A DNA stretch of 64,000 nucleotides from Stutzerimonas sp. S1 (GTDB lineage Bacteria > Pseudomonadota > Gammaproteobacteria > Pseudomonadales > Pseudomonadaceae): the NCBI RefSeq assembly GCF_025966695.1, contig NZ_JAOEIY010000002.1, positions 528,298-592,297 of the forward strand, given 5' to 3'. The stretch's first letter is position 1, and every line of letters begins with the position of its first letter. The notes below the pieces were generated by a model. The model was not told the DNA's origin and ran no database searches. It saw only the letters and a list, made by a program, of their open reading frames with translations. Shown here in pieces: positions 60,374-64,000 of the stretch. The position numbers and the translations under genes are program-made.

Positions 60374-62017
60374 ATGAATCTGACCGTAAAGTTGAAACTA
60401 GGCCTGAGCTTCGCCGCACTGACCCTTGTCGTGCTGTTCGTCTCCGTTCTGAGCCTGTTTGAGTTGGCCAGGTCCAACAACACGTTCCTGGGTTACGTAC
60501 AAGGTGTAAACGCTCGCCAGGAGCTCGCCGCCCAACTCCTCGTCGCGGCGCAGCGTCGTGCCGTTGCTGCCCGCAACCTGGTGTTGACCGTCGCTGACGT
60601 CGATCTGAATCGGGAGCGTGCCGTGGTGCTCGAGGCACACCGCGACGTTCAAACGCGTCTCGAAGATCTGAAAAATGCCTTGGGCAGGCTCCCCGTAACA
60701 CAGTCAGAAAAAGAGCGGCAGTTGCTTGCCGAGATTTCCCGCGTTGAAGATCTGTACGGACCGGTTGCGCTGAATATCGTGGAGCGCGCCATCGCTGGAC
60801 AGCGCGATGAAGCCATCGTACGAATAAACCGCGATTGCATCCCGCTGTTGCGGCAGCTCCTGGCTGCAGGAGAAGCCTATATGCAGCACAGTCGAAAGAC
60901 GGCGAACGATGATGTACAAGCCGAACTCAGCGAATACGAAACTCAGCGCAACCTGATGATTGCAGTCTGCACATGCGCTGTGTTGCTCGCTCTGGGGCTC
61001 GGTATTGGCATCGTCAGAAGCCTGCTGCGGACCTTGGGCGCCGAGCCGCTTGAGCTTTCCGCCGCCGCGCAACGCGTGGCCTCCGGCGACATGCGCACCT
61101 TACCGGGCGCAGACCAAGCGCCCGCGGGTAGCGTCATGGCGTCTCTTCGCGAGATGCAGCAGCACCTCGGCGAGCTGATCGGCCAAGTGCGCAATTCGGC
61201 GCAGACCATATCCGGCGCCGCGGCGGAGCTGTCGAACGCAACCGAACACGCGAGCGCTGGCGTGGTGGCTCAGCGGCAGGAAGTCGATCAGGTCGCCACT
61301 GCGATACACGAGATGGCGGCAACCGTTCAGGAAGTCGCTCGCAATTCGGAACAGGCGGCCAGCGCAGCGCTCTGCGCTGATCAGCAAGCCCAGGCCGGTG
61401 AGGCCACGGCGCGCGAGGCGGTCAGCCAGATCAAGCAGCTCGCCAAGGAAGTGGCGGAGTCTACCGGTGCCATGGCGCGCCTCAAGCAAGAGAGCGCACA
61501 GATCGGAGGTGTATTGGACGTCATCAAGTCCGTCGCCGATCAAACCAATCTACTGGCCTTGAACGCTGCCATCGAAGCGGCACGCGCAGGCGACGCTGGT
61601 CGTGGGTTTGCCGTGGTGGCCGATGAAGTTCGCACGTTGGCACGGCGCACTCAGGATGCCACGGTGGAGATCCAATCGCTGATAGAAGGACTACAGCGCA
61701 TCGCCGAAGAAGCCGCGGCGACCATGCATAACTGCAGTGAGCTAACTGAGCGCACCGTCGCCGGGGTGGACGATACGGGCGCCGCAGTCGCCGATATCAC
61801 CCGCATGATTACTGCCATTCAGGGGATGATGCAGCAGATTGCAGCTGCAACAGAGGAACAGAGCGCCGTAGCCGAAGAGATCAGTCGTAGCGTCACGCGG
61901 GTCAGAGATATTGCCGATGAGTCAGCCGCGTCCACGGAGCAGACCGCCGCCTCCAGCGTGGAACTGGCACGCCTCGGCGGTGCATTGCGCCAGCAAGTCG
62001 GACACTTTCAGGTTTAA
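60374..62017 (+). CDS. Methyl-accepting chemotaxis protein with four-helix-bundle sensor
   Basis: A 547-residue transmembrane chemoreceptor. Helix TM1 (about 7-30), a periplasmic four-helix-bundle ligand domain (about 31-190) with [20 protein letters not shown]2 (about 192-215), HAMP, then the cytoplasmic signalling hairpin with [20 protein letters not shown] near residue 400. There is no C-terminal CheR-tethering pentapeptide. It ends HFQV. The ligand is unknown. Confidence 0.9.
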   Translation: MNLTVKLKLGLSFAALTLVVLFVSVLSLFELARSNNTFLGYVQGVNARQELAAQLLVAAQRRAVAARNLVLTVADVDLNRERAVVLEAHRDVQTRLEDLKNALGRLPVTQSEKERQLLAEISRVEDLYGPVALNIVERAIAGQRDEAIVRINRDCIPLLRQLLAAGEAYMQHSRKTANDDVQAELSEYETQRNLMIAVCTCAVLLALGLGIGIVRSLLRTLGAEPLELSAAAQRVASGDMRTLPGADQAPAGSVMASLREMQQHLGELIGQVRNSAQTISGAAAELSNATEHASAGVVAQRQEVDQVATAIHEMAATVQEVARNSEQAASAALCADQQAQAGEATAREAVSQIKQLAKEVAESTGAMARLKQESAQIGGVLDVIKSVADQTNLLALNAAIEAARAGDAGRGFAVVADEVRTLARRTQDATVEIQSLIEGLQRIAEEAAATMHNCSELTERTVAGVDDTGAAVADITRMITAIQGMMQQIAAATEEQSAVAEEISRSVTRVRDIADESAASTEQTAASSVELARLGGALRQQVGHFQV

Positions 62018-62102
62018 CACCTCGGGAGACGAAGGCTGAAGCCGCGGCAAGGCGGGATGAGGCGACACGGGCCCTGCTGAGGCGGGGCTCGCTGCCGCGG
62101 CA

Positions 62103-62140
62103 CCGAAGGTGTCGGTTCCCAACCGGTCGACCACCTTCGG
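62103..62140. repeat. Imperfect long palindrome downstream of the chemoreceptor
   Basis: CCGAAGGTG (62103-62111) and CACCTTCGG (62132-62140) form a 9-bp outer stem around an inner CGGTT-ccc-AACCG hairpin. There is no U-tract. It may be a factor-independent transcript end or a repeat element. Bases 62141-62316 show nothing else. Confidence 0.45.
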
Positions 62141-62316
62141 CGCTGCAGCCAGCCACCCATAAGAAGCCTATCCATGAAAGGCTTGATTCTGGGGTCGCAG
62201 TTGTTCCCAATGAGGTGGTCGCACCGGGCAATTCGCTGTCGTTAATAACGCGGCTGGGCGTCAACAGTGGCGAGGTCTGGTCTGTCCCGGAACTGGTGGA
62301 CAGGTAGTTAAGAGCT

Positions 62317-62706
62317 ATGGACTACAGCTGGTTCAAAGACAAGGACGAACGCGCAAAATGTGCTCTGGCATGGAGCTGGCTCGAGAAAAACAAGCCCAGG
62401 CTAACGTGGCGCGCCGAGCCCTTTACAAAGCTCACTGAGCTGCTGGAGTTTTTCGACCATAGCGGAGCCTCAGACGAGGAAAAGGAACTCTATGTCGACA
62501 AAATTAAGAGGCGCTGGAGCACGCAAAAAACGCGCGAGAAGGCTGTCGAGAAGAAGCAATACAACTTTGTGCTCCCCCTGAGCGTCAACGCAGTCCTGGA
62601 CAAGCTTGCTGAAGAGCACGAGCTATCCAGAACCAAGGTCTTGGAGATGCTTATCCTGAGCGAGGAACAGCACGAGCTGTATCTCCCGAAACAACCCTCC
62701 AGATGA
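62317..62706 (+). CDS. Hypothetical protein with C-terminal ribbon-helix-helix-like segment
   Basis: A 129-residue charged protein I do not recognise. Residues 1-60 are helical and tryptophan-containing (MDYSWFKDKDERAKCALAWS). Residues about 80-115 (YNFVLPLSVNAVLDKLAEEH and SRTKVLEMLILSE) have the strand-helix-helix pattern of a ribbon-helix-helix DNA-binding domain. Codon use is less GC-rich than the core genes, and it stands next to an integration scar, so it is probably part of a mobile or horizontally acquired segment. A role as a small regulator of that segment is inference. Confidence 0.6.
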   Translation: MDYSWFKDKDERAKCALAWSWLEKNKPRLTWRAEPFTKLTELLEFFDHSGASDEEKELYVDKIKRRWSTQKTREKAVEKKQYNFVLPLSVNAVLDKLAEEHELSRTKVLEMLILSEEQHELYLPKQPSR

Positions 62707-62730
62707 GCCATCTGGAGCCTCGAAAACCCA

Positions 62731-62753
62731 GTGGCACAAAAAGTGGCACAAAA
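62731..62753. repeat. Short direct repeats near the tRNA-Pro fragment
   Basis: GTGGCACAAAA occurs at 62731-62741 and again at 62743-62753, one base apart. Paired repeats of this kind next to a tRNA att site resemble arm-type integrase-binding sites of tyrosine-recombinase elements. Confidence 0.45.
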
Positions 62754-62782
62754 TTCGATCGAGACAGAAAACCATCAGGCAT

Positions 62783-62817
62783 AAAAAAATCCAGTCACCG
62801 CTAAGTGACTGGATTTT
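62783..62817. terminator. Strong bidirectional intrinsic terminator
   Basis: A perfect 13-bp stem AAAATCCAGTCAC / GTGACTGGATTTT with a 6-nt loop. It serves the plus-strand gene ending at 62706. On the minus strand it lies 12 bases beyond the CCA end of the tRNA-Pro fragment, where a tRNA terminator is expected. Confidence 0.85.
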
Positions 62818-62828
62818 CTAGGGTTTTT

Positions 62829-62875
62829 TGGTCGGGACGGAGTGATTCGAACACTCGACCCCTTGCACCCCATGC
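62829..62875 (-). pseudogene. tRNA-Pro(GGG) 3'-half fragment, probable att scar
   Basis: Read on the minus strand, 47 nt run from the anticodon loop (ATGGGGT, anticodon GGG) through the T arm GAGTG-TTCGAAT-CACTC to the acceptor strand CGTCCCG, discriminator A and CCA. The matching acceptor 5' strand, D arm and anticodon-stem 5' half are absent upstream. A break inside the anticodon arm, with the 3' half retained, is the classic duplicate left by tyrosine integrases that target tRNA genes. The intact tRNA-Pro should exist elsewhere. Confidence 0.75.
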
Positions 62876-63265
62876 CGGAGGTCGACCTTACAAAGCATTG
62901 ATTTTAAAAGGGTAATTCTGAGCGCTCGCTGCAGCCATTGCTCTACTCTATCCAACGGTTTTCAATGGTTCCCCGCAAAAGTCCCTGAAACTAAGTCAGG
63001 GATACCCGTAGTCGATCGGCGACACTACACGTTGCCGATAAAGTATGCAGTGCCGATCGTGCATTAATCTGCTTCTCGATACCCTCAATCAACTGATGCA
63101 CTGCCTGCTCGTCCAGACGTACCCAAGCTGATAATACGGTGGTAGGTAGAACTCATCCGAAGACTCATCGAGGCTGCACTGGTGTTAATCACCTTTTGCG
63201 ATACGTTTACTTTTCACCCTGCAGGCATGCCAGAGGAGTGATCACTCGCTGCCGCCGCGGCGCTG
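62876..63265. other. Gene-poor stretch beyond the tRNA fragment
   Basis: About 390 bp without a gene I can support. A hairpin TCCCTGA-N7-TCAGGGA lies at 62982-63002. A minus-strand open stretch of about 54 codons (62991-63155, containing VHQLIEGIEKQINARSALH) has no start codon or ribosome site and may be decayed coding DNA. Base composition is lower in GC than the core. Confidence 0.45.
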
Positions 63266-63924
63266 TCAAATATCCTGCTCCAGCAGAGCGCCATGCTTCT
63301 GTAGCCACGCCTTGGCTTTATCCATTGTTGGCGCCTGTGCGTTCACGATGTTCCAGAAACGGGGCGTGTGGTTAGGTTCGATAAGGTGGGCCAGCTCGTG
63401 CACCACTACATAGTCGATCACGAACATAGGCGCCTTGATCAAGCGCCAGTTGAAGATCACGTTGTCGTTCGGTGTGCATGAGCCCCAGCGGTATTTGCCG
63501 TCCCCGACTTTGGCTTCCTTGTAAGTGACCCCGAGGTGGTTGGCGTACATCTTCACGCGCGGCAGTATTTTCTCCTCGGCGCGCGCCACGAACCAGTTGC
63601 GGAATGCCGCTGACTTGCCCGCCAGCGCCTGCGGCACTAAGAATTTCTGCTCGAATCGGATGCCCCCATCGCCTGCCACCAGTTCAATGCGGTAATACCG
63701 CCCCAGGTAGGGCAGGGACTCTCCAGCCACCAACTCCTTTCCCGGCGGATGCGGCAGCGGGCTGTATTTCTGTGCATGGCGGGTCTTTTCGTAAAGCCAC
63801 AGCTTGCGCGATTCCACGATCTGACGAATCTTTTCCGGCGCTGTGCCTTCCGGCGCTTTCACCACTATGGAACGGTCACGCTCGACAGAAATGGTGAGAC
63901 TCTTGCGCTTCGAGTAGATAACCT
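63266..63924 (-). CDS. YgjP-like (DUF45) metallopeptidase, 5' end cut by an insertion sequence
   Basis: The reading frame encodes a YgjP/DUF45-type M48-like metallopeptidase. The N-terminal strand region FKVIYSKRKSLTISVERDRS is followed by a central YRWGSCTPNDNVIFNWRLI and the zinc motif VVVHELAHLIEPNHTPRFW near the C-terminus. The frame is open from the IS end at 63924, but no start codon precedes FKVIYSKRKS. The first available starts are GTGs near 63865. Only a few N-terminal codons seem lost, so the gene is probably inactive or poorly expressed. DUF45 genes often sit beside type I restriction loci, but none is visible here. Confidence 0.7.
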
Positions 63925-64000
63925 TGAATCGCCCCGGATTTCTTAGACACTTTCCAGGCTCAGTAAATGTCGCTTCTCAAACTCTACCGGTGACAGCTGG
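63925..64000 (-). mobile_element. IS3-family insertion sequence, right end only
   Basis: TGAATCGCCCCGGATTTC starting at 63925 matches the terminal inverted repeat style of IS3-family elements of the IS51/IS407-like kind (TGAACTGCCCCGG...). Directly inside it, the minus strand reads the end of a transposase frame, QLSPVEFEKRHLLSLESV, with TAA at 63943-63945. This fits the C-terminus of an IS3-type OrfB with DDE catalytic domain. The rest lies beyond the window. Confidence 0.7.
63943..64000 (-). CDS. IS3-family transposase OrfB, last 18 residues
   Basis: Only the extreme C-terminus is inside the window: QLSPVEFEKRHLLSLESV then TAA. The SPVEFE motif is the usual tail after the DDE catalytic core in IS3-type OrfB proteins. 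It ends 18 bp inside the inverted repeat. Confidence 0.6.
   Translation of the reverse strand, partial: QLSPVEFEKRHLLSLESV

Noticed and set aside
62829..62960. A complete tRNA gene
   Set aside because: The acceptor 5' strand CGGGACG, the D arm and the 5' anticodon stem are missing upstream, so only the 3' half exists.
62991..63155. A small minus-strand gene of about 54 codons
   Set aside because: No start codon, no ribosome site and no family match. At best a decayed fragment.

Overview
The window is about 64 kb of a high-GC gammaproteobacterial chromosome. Gene order and protein sequences point to the Pseudomonas stutzeri group (Stutzerimonas). The main reasons are two adjacent cbb3 oxidase operons of which the first has no ccoQ, the block acnA-aer-cco-cco-ccoGHIS-hemN-anr-apt, the block recR-ybaB-dnaX, the block speE-alkA-mtnCDB-MFS-aroC-prmB-folE, and the block rpsA-cmk-tyrA/aroA-hisC-pheA-serC-gyrA-mtnA. 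Almost everything is core metabolism. Only the last 2 kb looks accessory.

Left part (1-24 kb): the end of aconitase acnA; an Aer-type PAS chemoreceptor with a FliA-like promoter; a small hydrolase whose 5' coding region carries an Anr box for the divergent first cco operon (ccoNOP); the second operon (ccoNOQP); the maturation operon ccoGHIS with an overlapping DsbD_2/TauE-like gene; nadE; hemN with its own Anr box; anr itself; apt; a SCO1/SenC copper chaperone. Together these make a low-oxygen respiration island: sensor (Aer), regulator (Anr), oxidase, assembly factors and anaerobic heme synthesis. Next comes a minus-strand sulfonate/nitrate-type ABC operon with an extra small binding-protein gene, then recR, ybaB and dnaX.

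Middle part (26-46 kb): pdxB, a MATE pump, a TauE/SafE permease with a divergent LysR regulator, an rraB-like gene, speE, an AlkA-type glycosylase, two tandem small PLDc_N membrane proteins, the methionine-salvage genes mtnC-mtnD-mtnB with an MFS transporter, aroC, a secreted alpha/beta hydrolase, an unknown membrane-anchored protein, prmB, an isochorismatase-family hydrolase, an Smr-domain gene, folE, a glutathione transferase, and an aminotransferase with a divergent MarR regulator and a clear operator palindrome.

Right part (46-64 kb): a long minus-strand cluster gyrA, serC, pheA, hisC, tyrA-aroA fusion, cmk, rpsA, with stop/start overlaps or close spacing between most genes and an intrinsic terminator between cmk and rpsA. 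Then mtnA, the relic of a GntP-family permease (internal deletion, sigma-54-like promoter kept) in front of 3-hydroxybutyrate dehydrogenase, and a second chemoreceptor. The final 2 kb holds a small ribbon-helix-helix-like gene, short direct repeats, a tRNA-Pro 3'-half fragment that looks like an integration scar, and a YgjP-like metallopeptidase cut at its 5' end by an IS3-family element that runs off the window.

I found no CRISPR array, toxin-antitoxin pair, defence island or wholly novel system. The most interesting observations are structural: recent gene conversion between the two cco operons, the Anr site buried in a neighbouring gene, the permease relic, and the integration scar at the right edge.
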